The notes under the pieces were generated by a model, which saw only the letters and a program-made list of their open reading frames with translations, made no database searches and had not been told where the DNA came from. DNA of 40,710 bases from Polaromonas sp. GTDB taxonomy: Bacteria; Pseudomonadota; Gammaproteobacteria; Burkholderiales; Burkholderiaceae_C. Shown piece by piece: positions 9,017-18,630 of this stretch. Where the stretch lies: contig JANXTM010000279.1 of NCBI GenBank assembly GCA_025352405.1, forward strand, positions 1-40,710, written 5' to 3'. Position numbers and translations under genes: made by a program. Within the stretch, counting starts at the first letter, position 1; every line of letters begins with the position of its first letter.

Positions 9017-10222
9017 TTACTGGGGTGCCACTTCAAACACGAGGAACTGGTTGAAATCAGTGGTGGATGCAGCTACCGGAAAGTTGTCATCAGCCACCAC
9101 CAGCGACTGGCGCCCATTGACCAGGCGCGGACCAAACGTGATGCCTTCGAGGTTGGCAATGCCACCGAACTGGGTTTTCAAGGTTTCGAAATCAAGCACC
9201 AGGCGCTTGGTCACGAGTGTGTAACTTGCCCCTGCCAACGCAGCAGTTCCCAGGCCATTGCTGGCTTTTGAAATATCAATCTCGTACAGGCGCACCTGGT
9301 TGCCCGTGACGCCAACCGAAAAACTACGTTCAAGCACTAGAAATCTGGTGTCGGTGACGGCCAGAATCTCGGTCACGCCATTGACCGTGAACTGGTCGGC
9401 AGGCACCGGGGTGGCCTGAACCCGCTCAATCAGGTAACCGTACTGTGCGTTCGCGACGCCAGAGGCGCGGTCAAACACCGTGATCCGCGACACCGCCGCG
9501 GTGCTGGGGGTGGGCAACGCGCCATCCTGAAACAGCGGCCCCTCCGTAATCACGACGGCGCGGCTTTTGTCGGGTGTGAAGGTCAGGCCCTCAAACACCA
9601 GGTTGCCGCGCGGACCAACATCTGCGGCCGACATCTGGAACATGGCGGGCAAGGTGTACTCACTAACATGCGTGCCATCGGGGCGGATTTCACGCACAAA
9701 CGGATTGATGATGCGGGTTGGCGTGGACGTCAGCGTGCGGTCACCCTCGCTGAGCCAGACCAGGTTGCCGGTTGCCGGGTCAAAACGAACGCTTTCGGGG
9801 TCCGCGACTTTGGCGTCCGGAACCTTCGGGTAGGTGCTGCCATCGGGCTGCTTCATGGAGAAAGTCGACAGGACCTGGACACCGGTAAAGCTGTTCATAT
9901 CGAAGTTCAGGTTTGCAAAATACATGCGCGGCGCATTGGCCGAATCTGTCGTTGCCCGGTCATCGGACACCAACACATAACGGTTGTTGACAGCGTCGTA
10001 GTCGATGCCTGAAAGCCCGCCCACTGCGGTGCCACCAAATTCGCTGCGGCGCGGCAGCACCTGCTGATCAATCAGGTGCAGCGAGCCCACTGAATTGTCA
10101 ACAATAAGCGATCTGCTGTCACCGCCGCCACAGGCAGACAATGCAGCGCTTCCCATAAGGGCCAGTATGGTCAGAAGCCTCAGGGTGGGTGTCCGCAAGC
10201 CGATGGTGGAACGGTATTTCAT
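9017..10222 (-). CDS. Esterase-like/phytase-like family lipoprotein
   Basis: A 401-residue protein with a signal peptide and lipobox LSAC (about residues 28-31) followed by GGGDS, so a probable lipoprotein. The mature part matches the pattern of the 'esterase-like activity of phytase' family (beta-propeller-like). Examples are GGLSGIDYDAVNNRYVLVSD, PESVRFDPATGNLVWLSEGD, GNLVFEGLTFTPD and LEGITFGPRLVNGRQSLVVA. Many short strands with Asp and Asn turns fit a propeller. The substrate is unknown; some relatives are linked to phosphate or phosphoester use. It is monocistronic between two broken genes and itself looks intact. ATG 10222 is the natural start given the signal peptide. Confidence 0.8.
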   Translation of the reverse strand: MKYRSTIGLRTPTLRLLTILALMGSAALSACGGGDSRSLIVDNSVGSLHLIDQQVLPRRSEFGGTAVGGLSGIDYDAVNNRYVLVSDDRATTDSANAPRMYFANLNFDMNSFTGVQVLSTFSMKQPDGSTYPKVPDAKVADPESVRFDPATGNLVWLSEGDRTLTSTPTRIINPFVREIRPDGTHVSEYTLPAMFQMSAADVGPRGNLVFEGLTFTPDKSRAVVITEGPLFQDGALPTPSTAAVSRITVFDRASGVANAQYGYLIERVQATPVPADQFTVNGVTEILAVTDTRFLVLERSFSVGVTGNQVRLYEIDISKASNGLGTAALAGASYTLVTKRLVLDFETLKTQFGGIANLEGITFGPRLVNGRQSLVVADDNFPVAASTTDFNQFLVFEVAPQ

Positions 10223-10310
10223 GCTGCCTGACTTTCTGCGGTTAAATTGCAGAGCCTATGCAGCGTTTTTTACCGGGCTGTGACCCCGCCCACCAGGCAC
10301 ATCAGATGCA

Positions 10311-11121
10311 TCAGCGCCCCAGACTGGCGAGCTGCTGTTGGCTGGACACCCGTGTAACAGGTGCGGGCGCACGATAAGTCGCACCATCATTGCTGCGTAT
10401 GCTGGAACCCTCGACCGTCACGCGGCTGCCCCACACTGGGAGGCTGAGCGACCTCGATAGTGCGGTGTGAGCCGTCTTCCATGCGCACACGACCTGGTAA
10501 ACCGTTTCCGTGCGTACATTTTTCCCGTCAGCGTTGCCGGCAAAACTACCGCCGATAGCGCCCATAATAGTTGCCACAGTGCGGCCACGGCCCTGCCTGG
10601 TTGCCGACCACCGCGCCCAGCACGCCGCCAGCCACGGCGCCAATACCGACATCGGCCGGTTTGGTAGAGCGCTGCACCAGCGTGACAGACTCAATCAAAC
10701 CGCAAAAGGTACACACCTGCGCCACGACAACTGGTGCTGGCGATGGATAGGGCGCAGGCGCAGGTGAGGTGCCTGAGTAGACCGGCGCTGGAGCCCGTGA
10801 TTCAGCCACAGTCGGCGCCGGTCTGGGCACCAGCTTGACCACTTTCTTGACAGGCACCGTCGCCGGTTTTGCCGGCGCCGGGACTGGCTGTTCAACCAGG
10901 TCATCTGCCGCGCTGGCACTGGCAGCCGGGGCCAACAACTGCGGCGTTGCCAGCGCGATCTGCGCCAGAGGGGCCATGGGCGCAGGAGTGCGCTGCTGGT
11001 AAATCATGGTGCCGCCCATGGCCAGCACGGTAGCACCCAGAATGCCCACCGCAGCCCACAGGGCCTAGCTGGCAGATGCAGGTTGTTGGCCAGGTTGAAG
11101 ATTTTCGACAGCGGTGTTCAT
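10311..11121 (-). pseudogene. Glycine-zipper 2TM surface-antigen-like protein, multiply disrupted
   Basis: The original start is ATG 11121, with AGGA eight bases upstream. Codon 19 (11065-11067) is an in-frame TAG. Beyond it the same frame continues with a membrane helix (VGILGATVLAMGGTMIYQQ), a long Pro/Ala linker and the glycine zipper IGAVAGGVLGAVVGNQ. Near 10595 the frame shifts to GRGRTVATIMGAIGGSFAGN...TETVYQV. It shifts again near 10493 to RVRMEDGSHRTIEVAQPP and back near 10433 to SRVTVEGSSIRSNDGATY. All pieces belong to one family of periplasmic glycine-zipper proteins (17-kDa antigen type). One nonsense and at least three frame changes make a true pseudogene far more likely than a single sequencing slip. 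Reinitiation at GTG 11049 could still give a truncated peptide. Confidence 0.85.
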
Positions 11122-11260
11122 AATGTTTTTCCTGATGAAACAGCGGGTAAGGCGACGCCCACCTGATCAACGGTTCAAGCAGCAAAAGGTTCGCTGCTAC
11201 CAAACAAAAAACGGTCTTGCTTTTTAAAGCGCCCTGGGGAGCCTTTGCACAAGCCGCCGT

Positions 11261-14080
11261 TTACAAATTGGGCGCCAGCAGCCTCGCCAGGTCCTCAGCT
11301 TTTGCGCCGCGCCGCTTTGCCAGATCCTGCAACTGGTCGTCACTGATCTTACCGACGTTGAAATAGGTACTGTCCGTATGACTCAGGTAAAAGCCGCTAA
11401 CGCTGGCGGCTGGCGTCATGGCCAGGCTGCTGGTCAGCGTCATGCCAATGTCCTCGGCGCCCAGCAGTTCGAACATTTCCTTTTTGACGCTGTGGTCCGG
11501 GCACGCCGGGTAGCCAGGTGCGGGGCGGATACCCTGATATTTCTCGGCAAGCAACTCTTCGAGGCTCAGGTTTTCGTCCGGCGCATAGCCCCACAAGTCG
11601 GTACGCGCCCGCAGGTGCAAGACTTCGGCAAAAGCCTCGGCCAACCGGTCGGCCAGCGCCTTGAGCATGATGGACGAATAGTCGTCGTTGTCGTCGTTGA
11701 AATACTTTTCTTTCTTCTCTGCGCCCAGGCCTGCCGTGACGGCAAATACGCCGATGTAATCCGCTATTTGTGAGTCATTTTTGCCGCTACGGCAACCATT
11801 ACGGGCGCGTTCAGCTATTAATTCAGGAGCAAGCAGCTTGGGTGTGATGAAATCCGCCAAGCAGCGGCTGGGTCGCATCACGCCTTCAATCGCGGTTTTT
11901 TCCTGCTGCTGGCGCAGGCCATACCAGGTCATGGCGACCTCGCTGCGTGACTCATCGGTGTAAATCTCGATGTCATCGCCCACGCTGTTGGCCGGGTACA
12001 AGCCCATCACGCCACTGGCGGTGAGCCAGCGCCCTTCGATCAGCCGCTGCAGCATGCGTTTGGCGTCGGCATAGACGCGCACAGCTTCGGTGCCCACCAC
12101 CTCGTCTTTCAAAATCTCCGGGAAAGGCCCAGCCAAATCCCAGGTTTGAAAAAACGGACCCCAGTCGATGTACCGCGCCAGCTCAGCCAGGTCAAAGTTT
12201 TTGAACAGGCGGCGGCCAATGAATTTGGGTACCGGTGGCGTGTAGCCGGTCCAGTCCATGCGTGTCGCGTTGGCGCGTGCTTTGGCTAGCGGCCACATCG
12301 GTATCTGCTTTTTATTGGCGTGCTGGGCACGCACCTTGTCGTAGTCGCTGTTCAGCTCGTCGATATATTTGGCAGCGTTGTCAGACAGCAGGCTTTGGGC
12401 CACGCTGACGCTGCGCGAGGCATCTGGCACATACACCACCGGGCCTTCGTAATGCGGCGCAATCTTCACGGCAGTGTGCACGCGAGAGCAGGTGGCACCG
12501 CCAATCAGCAGGGGAATTTTCTTGATCCGGAAATGATCGTCTTTTTGCATTTCAGCGGCCACGTACTGCATCTCTTCGAGGCTCGGCGTGATCAAGCCCG
12601 ACAGGCCCACAATGTCCGCGCCTTCGATCTTGGCGCGCGCCAAAATCTCATGGCAAGGCACCATCACGCCCATGTTGACGACTTCAAAGTTGTTGCACTG
12701 CAAAACCACGGTGACGATGTTTTTTCCGATGTCGTGCACGTCGCCCTTGACGGTGGCGATAACGATCTTGCCTTTGGTCTTGACGTCTGCGCCAGCCGCC
12801 TCTAGCAGCAATTTTTCGGCTTCAATGTAGGGCAGCAAATGCGCTACTGCCTGCTTCATGACCCGGGCGCTTTTAACCACCTGCGGCAAAAACATCTTGC
12901 CTTGGCCAAACAGGTCACCCACCACATTCATGCCATCCATCAACGGCCCTTCGATCACGTGTAGCGGCCGGCCACCCTCGGCTTTGAGGATCTGCCAGAC
13001 TTCTTCGGTATCCGGCACGATGTGCTCGTTCATGCCGTGCACCAACGCATGCGACAGCCTGGCACGCACTGGCAACGCGCGCCACTCGTTCTTTTTGCTG
13101 TCATCCCGGGCACCGCTTTTGGCGGTTTCAGCCACTTCAATCAAACGCTCGCTGGCGCTGATCATCGGCTCACCGGGCTGGTAAGCCGGCTGCCGGTTGA
13201 GCACCACGTCTTCAACCCGCTCGCGCAGCGTCGGCTCCAGGTCGTCATAGACGCCAACCATGCCGGCGTTGACGATGCCCATGTCCATGCCGGCCTTGAT
13301 GGCGTGGTACAGAAACACCGTATGAATCGCCTCACGCACCGGGTCGTTGCCGCGAAAGCTGAAGCTCACATTGCTCACGCCGCCCGAGACCTTGGCACCC
13401 GGCAGGTTTTGCTTGATCCAGCGGGTGGCGTTGATGAAGTCAACCGCATAGTTGTCGTGTTCTTCAATGCCGGTGGCAATGGCAAAAATGTTGGGGTCAA
13501 AAATAATGTCTTCAGGCGCAAAGTCGAGCTCATCGACCAACACCCGGTAAGCCCGCGCGCAAATTTCAACCTTGCGCTGATAGGTGTCCGCCTGGCCTTG
13601 CTCGTCAAAGGCCATGACCACAGCGGCTGCACCATAGCGTTTGAGCAGCTTGGCCTGCTGTTTGAAAGGCTCCAGCCCTTCTTTCATGGAAATCGAATTG
13701 ACAATACCTTTGCCTTGAATGCAGCGCAGACCAGCTTCGATCACGCTCCATTTGGAGCTGTCAATCATGATCGGCACCCGCGAGATGTCCGGCTCGCTGG
13801 CGATCAGGTTTAAAAACCGCACCATGGCGGCCTGGCTGTCCAGCATGGCCTCGTCCATGTTGATGTCGATAATCTGCGCGCCGTTTTCAACCTGCTGACG
13901 CGCCACCACCAGGGCGGCCTCGAAATCGCCATTCAGAATCATGCGGGCGAAGGCTTTGGAGCCGGTGACATTGGTACGTTCACCGATGTTCACAAAGAGC
14001 GACCCCACACCGATATTGACCGGCTCCAGGCCGGACAATTTCATAGGGGGAACCACCGGGGAATTTTGAATTTCTGACAC
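11261..14080 (-). CDS. metH: Methionine synthase, pterin/B12/activation module
   Basis: The 939-residue C-terminal part of cobalamin-dependent methionine synthase, encoded apart from the homocysteine domain. The pterin-binding domain (about 14-280) has [18 protein letters not shown] and [11 protein letters not shown]. The B12 cap and binding domains (about 330-590) have the cobalamin motif [12 protein letters not shown], with His about residue 449. The SAM-binding reactivation domain (about 620-939) ends with [16 protein letters not shown] and LLAPNL. An extra stretch of about 20 residues (about 749-771) sits between ADFITPK and ADYIGVFAV, where E. coli MetH has only a few residues. I choose GTG 14080 because AAGGTGAG lies just upstream; ATG 14044 has no ribosome site. 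It needs MetH1 (14990-16036) to complete the reaction. Confidence 0.95.
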   Translation of the reverse strand: MSEIQNSPVVPPMKLSGLEPVNIGVGSLFVNIGERTNVTGSKAFARMILNGDFEAALVVARQQVENGAQIIDINMDEAMLDSQAAMVRFLNLIASEPDISRVPIMIDSSKWSVIEAGLRCIQGKGIVNSISMKEGLEPFKQQAKLLKRYGAAAVVMAFDEQGQADTYQRKVEICARAYRVLVDELDFAPEDIIFDPNIFAIATGIEEHDNYAVDFINATRWIKQNLPGAKVSGGVSNVSFSFRGNDPVREAIHTVFLYHAIKAGMDMGIVNAGMVGVYDDLEPTLRERVEDVVLNRQPAYQPGEPMISASERLIEVAETAKSGARDDSKKNEWRALPVRARLSHALVHGMNEHIVPDTEEVWQILKAEGGRPLHVIEGPLMDGMNVVGDLFGQGKMFLPQVVKSARVMKQAVAHLLPYIEAEKLLLEAAGADVKTKGKIVIATVKGDVHDIGKNIVTVVLQCNNFEVVNMGVMVPCHEILARAKIEGADIVGLSGLITPSLEEMQYVAAEMQKDDHFRIKKIPLLIGGATCSRVHTAVKIAPHYEGPVVYVPDASRSVSVAQSLLSDNAAKYIDELNSDYDKVRAQHANKKQIPMWPLAKARANATRMDWTGYTPPVPKFIGRRLFKNFDLAELARYIDWGPFFQTWDLAGPFPEILKDEVVGTEAVRVYADAKRMLQRLIEGRWLTASGVMGLYPANSVGDDIEIYTDESRSEVAMTWYGLRQQQEKTAIEGVMRPSRCLADFITPKLLAPELIAERARNGCRSGKNDSQIADYIGVFAVTAGLGAEKKEKYFNDDNDDYSSIMLKALADRLAEAFAEVLHLRARTDLWGYAPDENLSLEELLAEKYQGIRPAPGYPACPDHSVKKEMFELLGAEDIGMTLTSSLAMTPAASVSGFYLSHTDSTYFNVGKISDDQLQDLAKRRGAKAEDLARLLAPNL
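11768..11837 (-). repeat. Probable repeat-derived insertion within metH2
   Basis: On the coding strand the segment contains CTGAATTAATAGCTGAACGC, which resembles TTGAATCAGTAGCTGTTCGG in the dadA copy at 37136-37183. It also holds a perfect small hairpin TTGCCG-tag-CGGCAA (11781-11795). It keeps the reading frame and coincides with extra residues absent from E. coli MetH. Assignment to the same repeat family is less sure than for the other copies. Confidence 0.5.
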
Positions 14081-14083
14081 ACA

Positions 14084-14105
14084 CTCACCTTGGATTGAAG
14101 GTGAG
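14084..14105 (-). promoter_or_regulatory. Hairpin masking the metH2 ribosome binding site
   Basis: On the minus strand CTCACCTT (14105-14098), a six-base loop, and AAGGTGAG (14091-14084) form a perfect 8-bp stem. The 3' arm is itself the Shine-Dalgarno sequence, three bases before GTG 14080. In the mRNA the ribosome site would therefore be base-paired. What opens it is unknown. No B12-box or cobalamin riboswitch was recognised nearby. Confidence 0.65.
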
Positions 14106-14260
14106 CGTCGTTGCTAGAGGTGGCCCTGACTGAAAAGCCGCGGCAAACCATTTTCCCAAGCCTGACAAAGTGTACTTTTGCTGCAACGCTCCTTGGGGTA
14201 CCATTATTTTAGTCCTTCACATCAACCTGCGCCACTGCGGCGGTTATCCGGAAAAAGTTA

Positions 14261-14869
14261 ATGTTCAAAAACCTGTTCGGCCGTGCCAGCAACGCATCTG
14301 CAGAAGCACCAGAACTGATGCGGCCCGAAGAACGCATGCGCGCAATACGGGGTTCCAGCATTGCCGAACTTGGTGCCCGGCTGCTGATAGCGCCCACCGC
14401 GCTGATGCAGCTCACGCTTGAAGATGCACTGACAGTGGTCAGCTACATGATTCCGCGCAGAATTGCCAATGGAACCACCTTTATTAGAGAGGGGGACAAA
14501 ACAGACACCGGCTACATGGTGCTACTGCTGGAAGGCGAGGTCACGGTAGAGAACATTGTGGTCAGCCGCCGCACACCCGTGACAGTCACCGTGCTCGGCC
14601 CCGGCAGCCTGATTGGCGAGATGGGTCTGGTCGATGGCAAGGCGCGGCTGGCGTCATGCACCGCCAGCTCCGACGTGTGCTGCGCGATATTGTCACGCGA
14701 TGCGCTTGAAAAGCTCAGCGAAGACGACCCGCACACCGCTGCCAAATTGATGTTTGCCGTCTCACTGCGAATCGCCGAGCGGCTGCGCGACACAGCCGAA
14801 AAACTCAAAACGTACAGCCAGCTGGTCCAAGCCATGCAGCAGGAGATTGACCACTTGATGCCGACCTAG
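14261..14869 (+). CDS. Cyclic-nucleotide-binding domain protein without HTH
   Basis: A 202-residue protein with one cNMP-binding (CRP-like) beta-barrel at about residues 50-160. Visible parts are GTTFIREGDKTDTGYMVLLL, EGEVTVENIVV, and the phosphate-binding-cassette-like region GPGSLIGEMGLVDGKARLAS. Its C-terminus is a long helix (about 160-200, RIAERLRDTAEKLKTYSQL) and there is no helix-turn-helix, so it is not a Crp/Fnr transcription factor. It may be a cytoplasmic sensor or partner protein. The cassette lacks the canonical Arg-Thr-Ala-Ser of CRP, with ARLAS instead, so ligand binding is uncertain. It lies between the two metH genes on the opposite strand, divergent from metH2 and convergent with metH1. 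Confidence 0.8.
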   Translation: MFKNLFGRASNASAEAPELMRPEERMRAIRGSSIAELGARLLIAPTALMQLTLEDALTVVSYMIPRRIANGTTFIREGDKTDTGYMVLLLEGEVTVENIVVSRRTPVTVTVLGPGSLIGEMGLVDGKARLASCTASSDVCCAILSRDALEKLSEDDPHTAAKLMFAVSLRIAERLRDTAEKLKTYSQLVQAMQQEIDHLMPT

Positions 14870-14891
14870 CAAGATCGGTTTCTTGCAAGCA

Positions 14892-14985
14892 GGGGCCGCG
14901 GGACCGGCTTCGCCGGACCGCAGGCGCAGCGGCCCCGCCCCCTCAGGGGGTTGAAAGCTACACGAAGTGAGCGACCGTGGGGGTC
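14892..14985. repeat. GC-rich intergenic palindromic element between convergent genes
   Basis: Three nested or adjacent dyads: GGGGCCGC (14892-14899) pairs with GCGGCCCC (14929-14936); inside it CCGGC-ttc-GCCGG (14904-14916); then CCCCC-tca-GGGGG (14938-14950) followed by a tail to about 14985. Elements of this style are common between Comamonadaceae genes. The strong stems between the convergent ends of the cNMP-binding gene and metH1 could stop transcription from both sides, though there is no T-run. Confidence 0.6.
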
Positions 14986-14989
14986 ATTC

Positions 14990-16036
<1,047 letters not shown>

Positions 16037-16106
16037 GGCAGCATTTTAAGGTGGCCTGAATTCATCCAATACTTTCAATGACAATACAAGGCTTACGCCT
16101 CACCCT

Positions 16107-16499
16107 ATGAAAAACCTCCAACCCAAAGAAGCCTGGACCTGGCTCCAGTCGCACCCCGATGCGCTGTTTGTCGATGTACGCATGGAAATCGAGTCGCTGT
16201 ACGTGGGCCGGCCACCGGGTGTGGTCCATGTGCCGTGGTATGAATACCCAGACTTGCAACCTGACCCCTTGAAATTTGCCGACGCAGTGGCGCGGGAAGC
16301 CACGGGCAAACAACAGCCCCTGCTGCTGATTTGCCGCTCCGGTAAACGCACGCAAGACGCGGGCAAGGCACTGGTGGCGGCCGGATTTTCAGACGTGCAG
16401 CACATCGTGCACGGCTTTGAAGGCGAGCTTGACGAACATTTCCGCCGCTCCAGCTTGTCGGGCTGGCGTTTTGAGGGTCTGCCCTGGGAGCAAATGTAG
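16107..16499 (+). CDS. Rhodanese-like sulfurtransferase
   Basis: A single-domain rhodanese of 130 residues. The active-site loop is LLICRSGKRTQDAG (Cys about residue 76), a six-residue CRSGKR loop typical of sulfur (not phosphate) chemistry. Upstream FVDVRMEIESLYVGRPPGVVH is the usual rhodanese substrate loop. No signal peptide, so cytoplasmic. It may donate persulfide sulfur, but no specific pathway is indicated. It is divergent from metH1 with a 70-base gap. The stop codon TAG is also the first bases of a repeat copy (16498-16567), so the repeat abuts or ends the gene. Confidence 0.9.
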   Translation: MKNLQPKEAWTWLQSHPDALFVDVRMEIESLYVGRPPGVVHVPWYEYPDLQPDPLKFADAVAREATGKQQPLLLICRSGKRTQDAGKALVAAGFSDVQHIVHGFEGELDEHFRRSSLSGWRFEGLPWEQM

Positions 16500-16567
16500 C
16501 TTTTTATCAACCGAAAAAGCTAATCGGGCAGTAAATTCGGGGACTACTTGCTATTTATTTTGTAGCA
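16498..16567 (+). repeat. Dispersed hairpin repeat, copy 1
   Basis: Contains a left hairpin AGCTTTTT-N8-AAAAAGCT (16498-16521), a core TCGGGCAGTAAATTCGGGG, and a right hairpin TGCTA-N9-TAGCA (16549-16567). The core matches the dadA copy (TCGGGCAGTAAAAACGGGG) and the right part matches copy 3 (CGGGGACTATTTGCTAT). The left hairpin may also serve as the rhodanese terminator. Confidence 0.75.
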
Positions 16568-16614
16568 CAATTTCCGTTCTTTAAACACTCTCAACCAGTT
16601 CCCAACTCCTTTCA

Positions 16615-18507
16615 GTGTCCACATTTTCACCCCACCCCACGTCGCTGGACATTCTTGGCGAGGTTTTTGGCTACCAGGCATTTCGCGGCCCGCAAGCCGC
16701 CATCGTGGACCATGTGGTGCGCGGTGGCGACGCGCTGGTGCTGATGCCCACCGGCGGCGGCAAGTCACTGTGCTACCAGATCCCGGCAATCGCGCGGCAA
16801 AACGCAGGCTACGGCGTGACCATTGTGGTGTCGCCCCTGATCGCGCTGATGCACGACCAGGTCGGTGCGCTGCATGAGGCGGGCGTGTCAGCCGCGTTTT
16901 TGAATTCGACGCAGACTTTTGAAGAAAGCAGTGCGCTTGAAAAGCAGTTGTTGCGCGCCGAGCTCACGTTGCTTTACGCTGCGCCAGAACGCATCAACAC
17001 ACCGCGCATGAAAGACCTGCTGCGCTCCCTCAACGAGCGCGGCAAGCTCAGCCTGTTTGCGATTGACGAAGCGCATTGCGTGAGCCAGTGGGGCCATGAC
17101 TTTCGGCCCGAGTACCGCTCGCTAAGCCTGCTGCACGAAATGTTCCCCAACGTGCCGCGCATGGCGCTGACGGCAACCGCCGACGCGCTGACGCGACAAG
17201 ACATGGTGGAGCGGCTCAAGCTGGAAGACGCGGCGCACTTTGTATCGAGCTTTGACCGGCCCAACATCCGCTACACCATCGTCGAAAAAACAGACGCCAC
17301 GCGGCAGCTGCTGCGCTTTATCCAAACCGAGCATGCTAACGAGGCAGGCATTGTGTACTGCCAGTCGCGCAAGCGGGTCGAAGAAATTGCCGACATGCTG
17401 GCGTCTAGCGGCATCACTGCCATGGCTTACCACGCCGGGCTCGACAGCAGTGTGCGCCAGCAACGGCAAGACCGGTTTCTGCGCGAAGACGCTTGTGTCA
17501 TGGTGGCCACGATTGCCTTTGGCATGGGCATCGACAAGCCCGACGTGCGGTTTGTGGCGCACCTGGACATGCCCAAAAACATTGAGGGCTACTACCAGGA
17601 AACGGGACGGGCAGGCCGTGATGGCCTGGCCGCCGACGCATGGATGACCTACGGCCTGCAGGACGTGGTGAACCAGCGCCGCATGATTGACACCAGCGAT
17701 GCCGCCAGCGAGGCGTTCAAGCAGGTCATGCGCGGCAAGCTCGATGCGTTGCTGAACCTGGCCGAAGGCACCGCGTGCCGGCGGGTCAGCCTGCTGCATT
17801 ACTTTGATGAAACCAGCCTGCCTTGCGGTAACTGCGACAACTGTTTAAGCCCGCCCGCTGTGTGGGACGCCACCGAGCCGGCGCGCAAGATGCTGAGCTG
17901 CATTTACCGCGTACAACAAGCCAGCGGCATCAGCTTTGGGGCGGGCCACCTTATGGATATTTTGCGCGGCAAACAGACTGAAAAAGTCGTGCAGTACGGG
18001 CACGACAAGCTGTCAACTTTTGGCATAGGCGTTGACCTGGCCGAGGCCCAGTGGCGCAGCGTTCTGCGCCAGCTGATTGCCAAAAACATGGTGCGTGTTG
18101 ATACAGAAGCTTTTAATACCCTGCAGCTCATGCCTGATGCGCGGCAGGTGCTCAAGGGCGAGATGAGTGTGCTGCTCCGCGAGCAGGTGCTGGCCGGAAA
18201 ATCAGGCAGCGCCGGCAAGGCCAAAGAGTCAAAACGAAGCATCAAGACATCCGTCAAAGGCCTGGCTGAGGCGGCCCTTAACACCGGCGCCCTTGAGCGG
18301 CTGGCCAAACTCAAAACCTGGCGCGCCGACATCGCGCGCGAACACAACCTGCCAGCCTTCGTGATATTTCACGACGCTACGTTGCGCGCCATTGCCGAGC
18401 GCGCGCCGCAAAGCCTGCGCGATCTGGGGGACATTGCCGGCATGGGCGTCAAAAAGCTGGAAGCGTATGGGACCGAGGTGCTGCGGGTTTGCGCGTCTGC
18501 GGAATAA
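16615..18507 (+). CDS. recQ: ATP-dependent DNA helicase RecQ
   Basis: A 630-residue 3'-5' helicase acting in recombination and fork repair. Motif [15 protein letters not shown] is at about 44-57, motif [20 protein letters not shown] near 150, and motif [11 protein letters not shown] near 335. The zinc-binding cysteines are in [12 protein letters not shown] and CGNCDNC, followed by a winged-helix RQC region (about 420-510). The C-terminal HRDC domain (about 545-630) is typical: [24 protein letters not shown] sequence ending [13 protein letters not shown]. Start is GTG 16615, in frame with the conserved N-terminus; its ribosome site is weak (CTCCTTTCA). All helicase motifs are intact. Confidence 0.96.
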   Translation: MSTFSPHPTSLDILGEVFGYQAFRGPQAAIVDHVVRGGDALVLMPTGGGKSLCYQIPAIARQNAGYGVTIVVSPLIALMHDQVGALHEAGVSAAFLNSTQTFEESSALEKQLLRAELTLLYAAPERINTPRMKDLLRSLNERGKLSLFAIDEAHCVSQWGHDFRPEYRSLSLLHEMFPNVPRMALTATADALTRQDMVERLKLEDAAHFVSSFDRPNIRYTIVEKTDATRQLLRFIQTEHANEAGIVYCQSRKRVEEIADMLASSGITAMAYHAGLDSSVRQQRQDRFLREDACVMVATIAFGMGIDKPDVRFVAHLDMPKNIEGYYQETGRAGRDGLAADAWMTYGLQDVVNQRRMIDTSDAASEAFKQVMRGKLDALLNLAEGTACRRVSLLHYFDETSLPCGNCDNCLSPPAVWDATEPARKMLSCIYRVQQASGISFGAGHLMDILRGKQTEKVVQYGHDKLSTFGIGVDLAEAQWRSVLRQLIAKNMVRVDTEAFNTLQLMPDARQVLKGEMSVLLREQVLAGKSGSAGKAKESKRSIKTSVKGLAEAALNTGALERLAKLKTWRADIAREHNLPAFVIFHDATLRAIAERAPQSLRDLGDIAGMGVKKLEAYGTEVLRVCASAE

Positions 18508-18521
18508 CTTGAATCAGGTTT

Positions 18522-18538
18522 GCTATTTTTTAAATAGC
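18522..18538. repeat. Short hairpin related to the dispersed repeat, copy 2
   Basis: GCTATTT-ttt-AAATAGC, a perfect 7-bp inverted repeat 15 bases after the recQ stop. It resembles the right hairpin of copies 1 and 3 but lacks the conserved core, so it may be a partial copy. It could act as the recQ transcript end. Confidence 0.5.
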
Positions 18539-18630
18539 GGTTGGCGCCCGGTTTTGCTGCTGCAGCGGCATTTTTTAATGCGTTTAAACCATCGCTCGCC
18601 CTAAAACCCGTGCGGGGCAGCAGACAAGAC

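Noticed and set aside
14106..14260. Possible cobalamin or SAM riboswitch before metH2
   Set aside because: No B12-box-like conserved core or SAM-box elements were seen; only the short ribosome-site hairpin is supported.
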